DNA from: Candidatus Eiseniibacteriota bacterium
GTDB lineage: Bacteria; Eisenbacteria; RBG-16-71-46; CAIMUX01
Direction: 5' to 3'
Assembly: GCA_016712505.1 (NCBI GenBank)
Contig: JADJQY010000017.1
Span: 34,858-98,857 of the forward strand
Length of the DNA stretch: 64,000 nt
Part shown: in pieces, positions 49,771-58,878 of the stretch
How positions within the stretch are numbered: position 1 is the first letter of the stretch
Layout of the letters: each line of letters begins with the position of its first letter
Program-made: the position numbers and the translations under genes
The notes under the pieces: generated by a model
The model's database searches: none
What the model was told of the DNA's origin: nothing
What the model saw: only the letters and a program-made list of their open reading frames with translations

Positions 49771-50540
49771 CGGTACAACCCCTTCCAGTCGCTGATCCTA
49801 ACGTTAAAAGGCTAGCAAACCGCCGCGCAAGATGTCCACCGGCCGGGCGGTCCGCTCCGGCCGTACCGGAATTCGGGGATCATCTCGGATGTTTGCCCAC
49901 CCCCACAATTCCTCACTTGACCGCGACCACCCGCGGTCCTACGGTCATGCGCGGTCACTTCCCCGGCGAATGTGCGACGCGCCACGGAACGAGTTACGAC
50001 GGCGCGACAGATGGGCGTGAACGGACTGGGGATCAGAACAAGACGAGACGGGGCCAACCGGGTCAGTGGCGGGACGATCTGCCACACTGCCTTCTCCCAA
50101 CGTCGGTCGCGACGCGGTCGCAAAGTGCGCACCGCCCAGGTCGACGCGTAGAGAGCGCGACCCGCACAGGTCGGTCGGGACCCGAGCCTCCTTCCCCCCT
50201 CGCCTCCCCCACTGCTCGCGCCCGCACGGCTGCCAGTGAAACGGCCAGTGAGTATCGACCGGGCCCGCGTGTCCAGCGACCACGTGTCCAGCCACTCCGT
50301 AGCGATCGATCGCCTTCCGACGCGACCTCGCCGCATCGAGTCGTGATCGGATGAGCATCGTTCTGGCCCGGATGGAATCGACAATCGGTATTGCTCCAGA
50401 AGGAGGTCCCCCCCTCGACATCAATGAACCCAAAGCCGCCATCTGACGGCTCACTCCAGACAAGCATTCAAACCTGTTCCACAAATTGATTGTGCAGTGC
50501 TTGCCCTTCCGTCCGGCGGGAGGGGCGGAGAGGAGACCCC
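49771..50540. other. 770-base intergenic region, HNH gene / secreted-protein cluster
   Basis: Divergent region that should hold promoters for the HNH operon and the surface-protein cluster. 49795-49815 (tcctaacgttaaaaggctag) is AT-rich and close to the HNH start. 50440-50500 has a second AT-richer patch (caaacctgttccacaaattgattgtg). Frames inside have no recognisable protein features. No RNA gene recognised. Confidence 0.45.
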
Positions 50541-53500
50541 ATGAACGTGCGCCTTCGCGCAGCAGCAGCGCTGTCCGTGTTCAGCGCTCTCGGACTCATC
50601 CACTCCCTCGGAACCTCCGAGGCGTCCGCCGCAACCCTCAATGTACCTGTCCCCTATCCTTCCATCGCGAACGCGGTCGCCGCCGCCGCCGCCGGTGATC
50701 AGATCGTCGTCGCCGGTTCGCACACTGAATCGCTTGCCTCGGTCATCAACATCAACCTGGCCAACCTCCAGATCCTCGGATCCCCCGGCGCGACCGTGAA
50801 CGTCACCGCGAGCTCGATTGCCATGGCGGTATACGCCCCCGGGGTCGTCATCGATGGGCTCACCTTTACCAGCCCCACGCCCTGGGTCGCCGCCTTCCTG
50901 CAGGTCACGGCGAACAACGTCACGATCAGCAATACGACGATCTACGGGCCGCCGCAGGCCCTCCCGATGAGCGGCTGGGTGGTGAATCGCGCGCTGGCGG
51001 TCTCCCCCGGCGTCACGGGGGTCCAGATCCTGAACAACACCTGGCACACGCTGCGTTCCGGCGCCTACATGGACAACGCCAGCGGCACCGTCTCCGGGAA
51101 CCTGGTCTACAACACCAAGGGCGGGTTCATCGGAGCGGGCAATGTGACCTACACGGGGAACAGCTGGGGTCCTCTGGCCACGGCCAACGAGTGGGACATC
51201 GTCCTGTTCGACTGGACGACTCCCGGGCTGTACCCGGACCTCCTCGCCCTCAGCAACGCCAACAACGGCGGGTCGTGCTGGGATCAGCGGATTGCGGCGG
51301 CCAGCCGGAAGGTGCCGGTGTACGTCGACGCTGCGGCCGGGCCGGGAGGGATCGGTAGCCCGCGGCTGCCGTACACCACGATCCAGGCAGGCATCGACGA
51401 CGTCTATCCCGGCGGCGCGGTGAAGATCGCGAACGGGACCTACGTCGAGGCGCCGAACGTCTACACGCCGTGCACCTTGGACGGAGCTTCGCGCGCGGGC
51501 GTTCTGATCGACGCGAGCAGCTTCGCCGACTACGGGATCGACGCCATGGGCGACTACGCGTTCCGGTTCCAGCACTTCACCCTCAAGGGGCATCCGACCA
51601 ACACCGCCTCGTACGGCCTCAAGGTCGCAGGCGACAACGCCACCGTGGTGATCGATGATCTGGAGGTGTGGAACACCCGCCGCTCCTGCATCGACCTGAA
51701 CGGCTGCAACGCCCCGAGTTCGATCAACAACGTTTACGTCCACGGCGCAGCCTTCGGCGTCGGCGTGGGCCTGACCAACTGCGACGGCACGGTGTTGAGC
51801 AACATCACCACCGCAGGGAATCCGTGGGGCGGGATCGCGGTCTACACCGCGTCCGGTCCGTACACTCCGGGGTCGAACGGGGTCACGCTGGTTCCGGGCG
51901 GCAATTCGTTCGGTGAACCGGTGGCGATCTACTCCGAGTCGAACGGGATTCACCCGATCACCAACCTGAGCGTGTCTCCGGCGGAGTTCGGGTATCTGGT
52001 CGGCTCGAGCGCCGCACCGAACTACCGCTTCTACTATGCCTCGGAGGGGGCAGGACTCGCCGCGATCCTGGCCGGTGGGCCGACCGCGGGATGGCTCCAG
52101 AATCGCAATACTTCGGTCTACGTGGTCGATCCGGCAACCGGGATGAAGTTTGCCCCGGCGCTCGGAGTCGCCGCGGCCAACGCCACGATCGATTTCCGGG
52201 CGGGCGTGGTCGAGGAGCAGGTGGTGATCACCACCCCGGGCCTCACGATCGATGGCGCGGGGGTCGCGTCGAGCACCATCCAGGCGCCGGTCTCCTGTCC
52301 CGCGCTCTTCAATTCCGCCGGTCCGACACCGAACCATCCGGTGGTCTTCGTGAACGGCGCACAGGATGTGATCCTGAAGGAGCTGACGGTCAATGGGCTC
52401 GGCCGCGCGGCCGGCAACTACCGGTTCATCGGGGTCGCCTTCTGGAACGGCGACGGCAAGCTGCTCGACGCCCGGGTCACCGGCATCCGGGAGAACCCGT
52501 TCAACGGCAGCCAGCACGGCATGGGCGTCTACGTGAACAACGACGTCGCCGGCACCTACAACGTGGAGGTCGGCAACACCACGATCGACGACTTCCAGAA
52601 GAACGGCACGGTCTTCGCCGGCACCGGCACCACGGTCGACATGCACGACTGCGTGGTCACCGGACAGGGGCCGACCGCGCTGATCGCGCAGAACTGCATC
52701 CAGTACTCCTTTGGCGGCGGCGGGAGCATCGCGCGCTGCAGCGTCTCGGGTTCGGTCTACACTCCGGCCTCGGTCACCTCGACCGGAGTCATCGCCTATG
52801 CGAACGGACCGCTCTCGATCACCGACATGAACGGTGCGCACGGCATCGACGACTGCCAGACCGGGATCTACGTGCAGGACGGAAACGCCACCATCAATGG
52901 CGTCGATCTGACCTACAGCTTGGCCGCCCCGGCCCACGACGGCATCGACTTCTACAACACCAGTAGCTCGCTGACGCATCCGGAGGACTCGGGCGCCCTC
53001 GTCGCCGGGCGTCCGCAGGTCGAGCCGGTCGATGCGGCCGCGCTCTCCCTGGGCGGAAGCAGTCCGCTGCTCCTGTCGATGAGCGGCAGCCTCGCCAACG
53101 CCTGCCTGATCGGCAACGACCTCAGCGTCTCCGACGGCCTCTGGGTCGGCTCCGCCGGTGGCCCGGTCAGCGTCACCGCGACCAACAACAAGATCCGCGA
53201 CTGGAACCGCGGAGTCGTGGCGTACGGTGCGGCGGTCTCGCTGACGGCCAATGACAACGAGATCGCCTCGAACCTGACCGCCGGCTACGACAATACGGCG
53301 AGCGGCGCGGCCCAGGACGCGGAGCAGAACTGGTGGGGCGACGCCGCCGGTCCGGCCGGCGCAGGCGACGACGTCCTCGGCGCCAACGTTGACTACACCC
53401 CCTGGCGGACGAGCAACGCTTCTTCCACGCCGTGCGCCTTCACCCCGACCTTCAGCAACGAGGTTGGACCGGTGGGGCCGGGGAGCTGCATCTCGGTCCT

Positions 53501-55220
53501 GAGCGGGTGCGTCGCGGTGCCGTTCAACATCACGCGCACCGACGTTGCCTTGCTCCGCGGCTTCAGCGTGACCTTCACTCTGGGCGGCGGTCTCTCGCTC
53601 TGCGGTCCGGGAATCGTGACTGGCTCGTACCTCATCGGCGGCGCGCAGTACCAGGTCCTGAACAACGGCGGCGGCTCGTACACCGTGGACGGGGCAACTC
53701 TCGGCATGCCCTGCGGCACGACCACGCCGACCGGCACGCTCTTCACCGTGAACGTGACCGGTTCCGGGGTTGGTACCGGCACGGTCACCATGACCGATCT
53801 GATCCTGCGCGACTGCGACAACGTGCCGATTCCGGGGACCATGGGGGCGCCGATCAACATCACGATCGACACCGTTCCGCCGGTCGCGGTGGCGAACCTG
53901 GTCGCGACCCAGATCAAGACCGGGAACGACGCCGACGGCACGACGAAGATCGACCTGGCCTTCACCGCGCCGGGCGACGCGGCGACGGTCGAGGTCTATC
54001 GGAAGGGATACGGGAACTACCCCGACTACGACGACTGCGCCGGCTCGGGCGTGCCCGCGATCCCCAGCTACCCGCCGACCGGAGCAGGCTGGGCGCTCAC
54101 CTCGGTGACCGCCAGCGGCCAGGACGACGAAACGACCGCGCGCGACTTCTGGTACTACGTGGTCTTCACCAAGGACGCCTGCGGAAACGTCTCGGCCGTC
54201 TCGAACATGACCGCGGGGAAGCTGAACTACCACCTTGGGGACGTCTCGAACGGGTTCGTTACCGGCACGGGTGACAACCTGGTCGCCACCGCCGACATCT
54301 CGGCTCTCGGCGCCCACTACGGCGAGACCCTCTCACCGACCTGCGGCGACACCGAGAACTACCTCGATGTCGGTCCGACGACCGACTTCTCGGTCAACGC
54401 GCGGCCGACCACCGACAACAAGATCAACTTCGAAGACCTGATCATGTTCGCCATCAACCACGGGACGGTGTCGTTCGCACCGCCCGAGGGGGACGGCGAC
54501 GTGACCGCGAGTGAGGGGACGCCGAGCCTGCGCCTGGCGATCGATCCGCGCGCGAACCCGAACGCTCCGCTCGTGGCGCGGCTCTTCCTCGAGGGAAACC
54601 TGGCCACGGCGAAGGGGATCCATGCGCTGATCGGCTTCGATCGGGCAAAGCTGGAGCTGGTGTCGATGACCGAGGGGGCGCTCCTCGCGGAGCAGATCGC
54701 CCCGGTCTTCGCCAAGACGCTCGACGAAGAGAAGGGGGCGTGGTTCGACGCGGCCCTGCTCGGGGATGGGCTGGCATTCCGGGGATCGGGCGAGATCGCG
54801 ATCTTCTCCTTCCGCCCGAAGACGCTGGGCGCGCAGCCGACGCTCCTGGTCACCGATCTGCGTGACGTCCAGAACCAGAAGCTGGATGGCTCGAGCCAGC
54901 CCATCGCGGCCGACGCGACCACGCCGGCGCCGAGCGCGGTGACGCCGTTCGCCCTGCTCGGAGCGCGGCCGAATCCGTTCCAGGGATCGACCGAGATTCT
55001 CTTCCGGCTGCCGGAAGCGGCTCGGGTCGAGCTCCGGATCTATGACGCGGCCGGTCGTCTGGTGCGGAGCCTGCTCGATGGAAGCCTGTCGGGCGGTGAG
55101 CATGCGATCGGCTGGGATGGACGGAACGATGCGGGCGAGCGCCTCGGTCCGGGAGTGTACTTCTACGGTCTCGCCACCGGTGAACGTTCCGAGGCGCGGA
55201 AGCTCCTCCTGTTGAAGTAG
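50541..55220 (+). CDS. giant secreted beta-helix protein with cohesin-like, FnIII-like, dockerin-like modules and sorting domain
   Basis: 1559 aa. ATG 50541 follows GGAGAGGAG by a few bases; signal peptide ends SEASA-A. Residues ~30-980 are a right-handed parallel beta-helix (repeats such as NVTISNTTIYG, SINNVYVHGAAF, GNPWGGIAVYTASG). Then: cohesin-like 1 (about 981-1110; GSCISVLSGC, LSLCGPG, GMPCG, LRDCDN), FnIII-like (about 1113-1228; VEVYRKGYGNYPDYDDC, FTKDACGNVS), dockerin-like (about 1229-1310; LGDV, ATADISALGAHYG, YLDVGPTTD, INFEDLIMFAINHG), cohesin-like 2 (about 1345-1440), and a T9SS type A/FlgD-like end from ARPNPFQGS to RKLLLLK. Probably a cell-surface or extracellular scaffold or polysaccharide-binding protein. 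Confidence 0.85.
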   Translation: MNVRLRAAAALSVFSALGLIHSLGTSEASAATLNVPVPYPSIANAVAAAAAGDQIVVAGSHTESLASVININLANLQILGSPGATVNVTASSIAMAVYAPGVVIDGLTFTSPTPWVAAFLQVTANNVTISNTTIYGPPQALPMSGWVVNRALAVSPGVTGVQILNNTWHTLRSGAYMDNASGTVSGNLVYNTKGGFIGAGNVTYTGNSWGPLATANEWDIVLFDWTTPGLYPDLLALSNANNGGSCWDQRIAAASRKVPVYVDAAAGPGGIGSPRLPYTTIQAGIDDVYPGGAVKIANGTYVEAPNVYTPCTLDGASRAGVLIDASSFADYGIDAMGDYAFRFQHFTLKGHPTNTASYGLKVAGDNATVVIDDLEVWNTRRSCIDLNGCNAPSSINNVYVHGAAFGVGVGLTNCDGTVLSNITTAGNPWGGIAVYTASGPYTPGSNGVTLVPGGNSFGEPVAIYSESNGIHPITNLSVSPAEFGYLVGSSAAPNYRFYYASEGAGLAAILAGGPTAGWLQNRNTSVYVVDPATGMKFAPALGVAAANATIDFRAGVVEEQVVITTPGLTIDGAGVASSTIQAPVSCPALFNSAGPTPNHPVVFVNGAQDVILKELTVNGLGRAAGNYRFIGVAFWNGDGKLLDARVTGIRENPFNGSQHGMGVYVNNDVAGTYNVEVGNTTIDDFQKNGTVFAGTGTTVDMHDCVVTGQGPTALIAQNCIQYSFGGGGSIARCSVSGSVYTPASVTSTGVIAYANGPLSITDMNGAHGIDDCQTGIYVQDGNATINGVDLTYSLAAPAHDGIDFYNTSSSLTHPEDSGALVAGRPQVEPVDAAALSLGGSSPLLLSMSGSLANACLIGNDLSVSDGLWVGSAGGPVSVTATNNKIRDWNRGVVAYGAAVSLTANDNEIASNLTAGYDNTASGAAQDAEQNWWGDAAGPAGAGDDVLGANVDYTPWRTSNASSTPCAFTPTFSNEVGPVGPGSCISVLSGCVAVPFNITRTDVALLRGFSVTFTLGGGLSLCGPGIVTGSYLIGGAQYQVLNNGGGSYTVDGATLGMPCGTTTPTGTLFTVNVTGSGVGTGTVTMTDLILRDCDNVPIPGTMGAPINITIDTVPPVAVANLVATQIKTGNDADGTTKIDLAFTAPGDAATVEVYRKGYGNYPDYDDCAGSGVPAIPSYPPTGAGWALTSVTASGQDDETTARDFWYYVVFTKDACGNVSAVSNMTAGKLNYHLGDVSNGFVTGTGDNLVATADISALGAHYGETLSPTCGDTENYLDVGPTTDFSVNARPTTDNKINFEDLIMFAINHGTVSFAPPEGDGDVTASEGTPSLRLAIDPRANPNAPLVARLFLEGNLATAKGIHALIGFDRAKLELVSMTEGALLAEQIAPVFAKTLDEEKGAWFDAALLGDGLAFRGSGEIAIFSFRPKTLGAQPTLLVTDLRDVQNQKLDGSSQPIAADATTPAPSAVTPFALLGARPNPFQGSTEILFRLPEAARVELRIYDAAGRLVRSLLDGSLSGGEHAIGWDGRNDAGERLGPGVYFYGLATGERSEARKLLLLK

Positions 55221-55228
55221 ACGAGATC

Positions 55229-55279
55229 GGCGGCGGTGTGGGGAGTCTCTCTTCCGCACCGCCGCCGCCGGGACTCCCC
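55229..55279 (+). other. structured intergenic RNA candidate (interleaved stems)
   Basis: A perfect 10-bp stem GGCGGCGGTG (55229-55238) with CACCGCCGCC (55257-55266), and an interleaved perfect 8-bp stem GGGGAGTC (55240-55247) with GACTCCCC (55272-55279). The two stems cross, so they could form a pseudoknot or alternate. It begins 8 bases after the stop of the 1559-aa protein and has no T-tract. It may end or attenuate transcription into the next gene. GC richness makes chance pairing possible. Confidence 0.4.
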
Positions 55280-55403
55280 GGGGGTCGGGTGGCGCAGGCC
55301 GTACGCCATTCCGACCCCCATCCCCTCGCGCGTCGCAGATGCGGCGGCCCGGTCTCGTCGTCCTGCCCATGTGCCGCATGGGATGGGGCAGAAGGAGGAC
55401 ATC

Positions 55404-57950
55404 ATGCGCTCGAGAATGCTCATCGCCCTGTTCCCCGCCGCGCGAGCGGCGGCGCTTCTGACCGTGCTCGTCATGGCCCCCGCGTCCTGGGGCGCACCGG
55501 ACCGGCCGAACGGCGCGGAGCCGATCGGCCACGCACCGCATGCGGATACCTGGGAACCGGCTCCGCCGATCCCGGCCAACCCCGCAATCGTCTTCGACAG
55601 TGGAACGCCGATCACCGATCCATTCGCGCTCTGCGGCGGATGCTATCCCTGGACCAGCACCTACCGGCAATCGGCCGGGAACTACGACTTCACCGCGCGC
55701 CGCTTCACCGTGCCGGCCAACACCTACGTGACCAGCATGCGCCTCTGGTGGGCCTACGGAGACGAAGGGCCGCACCCGATCTTCGCCAATCTGGGAGGCG
55801 AGGCCGCCGATTTCACGAGCATCACGCTCGATCTCTATCTGACCGATGGTCCCGGAGGCGCTCCGGGCACGCTGCTGGCGAACGTGCCGGGAGCGTGGAC
55901 CCTGCTCCACGCTCCGACCCACTATCGCGAGTTCGTGTTCACCACGCCAATCGCGCTCTCCGGGACCGACTACTACGTGGCGCTGCGCGCCGAGACCACA
56001 CTGCCGGACTACCAGGCGACAATTCTCTGGTTCGCCTGCGCCACGCCGGACCCGCTCCTCGACTACGAGGACTACGTCAACCTGGTCAAGGTGCCTCCGA
56101 CCGGTGGGTGGATCGACTACCCTTCGGTGCCGGGCAGCCCCTGCCCGTTCGACATGAACTTCGGGCTCCAGGTCCTGGGCCTCCCGATCACCGATGCGGT
56201 CATCCCCACGGTCGACGGTCCGTGCATCTCGATCCTCGATCCCTGCGCCACCGTGCAGTTCGACTTCACCCGGATCGACACCACGCCCGCGCGCCTGGTC
56301 AGCACGACGTTCCAGCTCAGTAGCAACCTCGATCTCTGCGCCGGACTCGGTGGGAGCATCCACGACCTCTATGGCAGTGGCGGAGCCTGGCTCTCCGGGC
56401 CCTACGGGCACACCCTTCACGTCACCGACAACGGCGGCGGCTCCTACACCGTGGATGTCGCGGTCCTGGGACTCCCCTGCGGCCCGACCGCCGGCGGATC
56501 CCTCTTCACCGTCGACCTCACGAAGAAGACGGGCGAGCCGGATGGACCGGGAAGCGTGACCGTGACCTCGGTCGTGGTGCGCGACTGCGACAACGGTCCA
56601 CTGCCCGCGCTCTCCGGCGCGAGCGCCGCACTCAGCGTCGACACCACCCCTCCAATCGCCGTGTCCGACCTCTCCGCCGTCCAGTGGCTCGCCGGGAACG
56701 ACGCCAACGGCACGACCAAGATCGGACTCTCCTGGACTCCCCCTTCGGACGCAGCGGCGGTCGAGGTGTACCGGGCGAAGTTCGGCAACTATCCGGAGTA
56801 CGACGACGCGCCGTCTCCCGGCTCGGTTCCCCCTGCGCCGACCTATCCCCCGCCGTCCCGCTGGTCCCTCCTCCCCGCGATCACCGCGCCCGGGGCCGAC
56901 GAACCGCCGGGGCGTGACTTCTGGTACTACGCGCTCTTCAGCAAGGACGCGTGCGGCAACGTGTCGGCCGCCTCGAACGTCACCCAGGGAACGCTCAACT
57001 ACCATCTGGGGGACGTGCACAGCGGGATCTCCGACTGCGCGGGAGAGAACCAGGTCGACGTCTCCGACCTCTCGTATCTGGGGAGTCACTACTTCAGTCC
57101 GAGCGCCTACGCCTGGAACTGCCTCGACGTCGGGCCGACCTCCACCGGCTCGGTCGACGGGCGCCCATTGACCGATAGCTTCATCGAGTTCGAGGATCTG
57201 ATGCTCTTCGCCATGAACTACGGGCTGGTCAGTCGGGAGGCGCCGGTCGATCCACCCAGCGCCGCAGCAACCTCCGAGCGGCCGCGCGTCGAGCTGCGGT
57301 TGAGCCGGACCGACGGGAGCTCGGTCGCTTCGCTCCACCTTCTGGACCACCGCGCTTCGGTGCGCGGGTTGCACCTGTTCGTTAGGCTGGATCCGAACGA
57401 TCTGGATCGTCTCCAGGTAGCGCCCGGTGCGCTGCAGAGCGAACAACCGGATCCTCTCTTCTTCGAATCTCCGCGGACCGGTGACGGGATCTGGATCGAT
57501 CTCGCGGCGCTCGGTCCGGACGGAGTGCTCAAGGGATATGGCGAGGTCGCGCAGCTGCGCGTGGCCGGCGACTGGACAGAGACGCCGCGCCTCGTGGGGA
57601 CCAGTTTGCGCGACCGCGCCAATCTTCCGATCGGCGGCGAGTCGCCGGCGGACACCCCGGGGCCTGTGACCTCGGTCACCGCCGCCCTGTCGGTCGAGCC
57701 CAACCCGTTCTCCGATCGGGTCACCCTCCATTTCACCCTGCCGGAGCCAGGCCCGGTCCGGCTCGACCTGTTCGACGTCGCGGGGAGGCTGGTGCAACGC
57801 CTGCTCGGGCGCGAGTGCGCGGCCGGGAGCCACGCGCTCCGCTGGGATGGACGGGACGCCCACGGCCGCCGCGTGGCCGCAGGGCTTTTCTGGGCTCGAC
57901 TCACCACCCCAGAGGGCGTGGAGACCCGTTCGCTCTTCAGGATCCGCTAG
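55404..57950 (+). CDS. secreted jelly-roll protein with cohesin-like, FnIII-like, dockerin-like modules and sorting domain
   Basis: 848 aa. ATG 55404 has GAAGGAGG about six bases upstream; signal peptide ends ASWGA. The N-terminal head (about 45-260) is a beta-sandwich with FDFTARRFTVPANTYVTSM-like strands and aromatic patches (WWAYGDEGPH, TDYYVALRAE), perhaps ligand-binding. Then the shared cassette: cohesin-like 1 (266-410; GPCISILDPC, LDLCAG, GLPCG, VRDCDN), FnIII-like (416-530; YRAKFGNYPEYDD, FSKDACGNVS), dockerin-like (533-611; YHLGDV, VDVSDLSYLGSHY, CLDVGPT, IEFEDLMLFAMNYG), cohesin-like 2 (628-740), and the sorting-type end from VEPNPFSDR to RSLFRIR. Same orientation as its neighbours. 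Confidence 0.85.
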   Translation: MRSRMLIALFPAARAAALLTVLVMAPASWGAPDRPNGAEPIGHAPHADTWEPAPPIPANPAIVFDSGTPITDPFALCGGCYPWTSTYRQSAGNYDFTARRFTVPANTYVTSMRLWWAYGDEGPHPIFANLGGEAADFTSITLDLYLTDGPGGAPGTLLANVPGAWTLLHAPTHYREFVFTTPIALSGTDYYVALRAETTLPDYQATILWFACATPDPLLDYEDYVNLVKVPPTGGWIDYPSVPGSPCPFDMNFGLQVLGLPITDAVIPTVDGPCISILDPCATVQFDFTRIDTTPARLVSTTFQLSSNLDLCAGLGGSIHDLYGSGGAWLSGPYGHTLHVTDNGGGSYTVDVAVLGLPCGPTAGGSLFTVDLTKKTGEPDGPGSVTVTSVVVRDCDNGPLPALSGASAALSVDTTPPIAVSDLSAVQWLAGNDANGTTKIGLSWTPPSDAAAVEVYRAKFGNYPEYDDAPSPGSVPPAPTYPPPSRWSLLPAITAPGADEPPGRDFWYYALFSKDACGNVSAASNVTQGTLNYHLGDVHSGISDCAGENQVDVSDLSYLGSHYFSPSAYAWNCLDVGPTSTGSVDGRPLTDSFIEFEDLMLFAMNYGLVSREAPVDPPSAAATSERPRVELRLSRTDGSSVASLHLLDHRASVRGLHLFVRLDPNDLDRLQVAPGALQSEQPDPLFFESPRTGDGIWIDLAALGPDGVLKGYGEVAQLRVAGDWTETPRLVGTSLRDRANLPIGGESPADTPGPVTSVTAALSVEPNPFSDRVTLHFTLPEPGPVRLDLFDVAGRLVQRLLGRECAAGSHALRWDGRDAHGRRVAAGLFWARLTTPEGVETRSLFRIR

Positions 57951-57971
57951 TTCACTCGAAGGAGGTCCAAC

Positions 57972-58796
57972 ATGAAGCTTCGATCGATGCTCTCCTTGGG
58001 AGTCGCCCTCTTCGGCCTGGGGGCGCAGGGCGTCCGCGCGGAACCGGAGCCGTTCCACGCCCTGCTCTCGCCCGACTTCATCTGCGTGCCGTTGGGGGCG
58101 ACCTTCAGTGTCGCATTTGCGGTCGACTCGACGGCGCAGCAGTTCAACGGATACGAGGTGACGATCGAACACGATCCGGCGATCCTCTCGTTCCAGTCTG
58201 TGGCCCAGGGAAGCCTGATGACCACGGCCTGCCCGAATCGCTTCGTTTCCACGACGCAGACCGACTCCACCGTGACCTATACCCACGTGATCCTCTGTAG
58301 CGGAGTGAACGTCAACGGGCCGGGCGAGCTCTCGGTCTACACCTACACCGCGGATGCGATCGGATCGTCACCCCTGCACATCGCCTCGCAACCGGATCAG
58401 ACCTTCTATGACGCCGGACTGTACGTCTGGCCGAATCACCCCACTCGCCCGCGGCAGGTGAGCTTCACCGACGCGCTGGTGGTGGTGTACGACGCTTCCG
58501 CGGTGGAGGAAGGGGCGCTCCCGTCTCCACCGCTCCACGTCTGGCCGAATACGACACGCGAGCGGACCGAAGTCGCGTGGAGTGTTTCGCGTCCAGGGCC
58601 GGTGACCCTCCGACTCTTCGACCTCTCCGGTCGGGAGTGGTGGCGCTGGTCTCGTTCCGATGTGCCGGTCGGGCCGTTGCATGTCGTCTGGTCACAAGGG
58701 GACCTCGGTGACCAGCGACTCCCGACCGGCACGTACTTTCTCGAGGCGCGAGCCGGGGCGGAACGGTCCGGGGCCCGTGTCCTGCTGGTGCGTTGA
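57972..58796 (+). CDS. short secreted cohesin-like protein with sorting domain
   Basis: 274 aa, 21 bases after the previous stop, with GAAGGAGG six bases before the ATG. Signal peptide about 1-24 (cut after VRA). The core (about 30-165) has the cohesin pattern: VPLGATFSVAFAVDST, FNGYEVTIEHDPAILSFQSV, then a late strand. It is different in sequence from the cysteine-rich cohesin-like modules of its neighbours and closer to ordinary cohesins. It has no dockerin-like module. The end (VTLRLFDLSGREWWRW...LPTGTYFLEAR...ARVLLVR) is the same C-terminal domain type. It is the only single-module member of the cluster. Confidence 0.75.
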   Translation: MKLRSMLSLGVALFGLGAQGVRAEPEPFHALLSPDFICVPLGATFSVAFAVDSTAQQFNGYEVTIEHDPAILSFQSVAQGSLMTTACPNRFVSTTQTDSTVTYTHVILCSGVNVNGPGELSVYTYTADAIGSSPLHIASQPDQTFYDAGLYVWPNHPTRPRQVSFTDALVVVYDASAVEEGALPSPPLHVWPNTTRERTEVAWSVSRPGPVTLRLFDLSGREWWRWSRSDVPVGPLHVVWSQGDLGDQRLPTGTYFLEARAGAERSGARVLLVR

Positions 58797-58878
58797 TCCC
58801 GGTCGACCTCCGGCGCTGCGTTCGACTCCCGTGATTCCCCATCGTGATTGTGCCCGCAGAAAAGAAGGAGACATCGTG

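Noticed and set aside
49812..50484. Small minus-strand genes in the 770-base gap
   Set aside because: Overlapping frames of biased composition with no ribosome site, domain or signal peptide.
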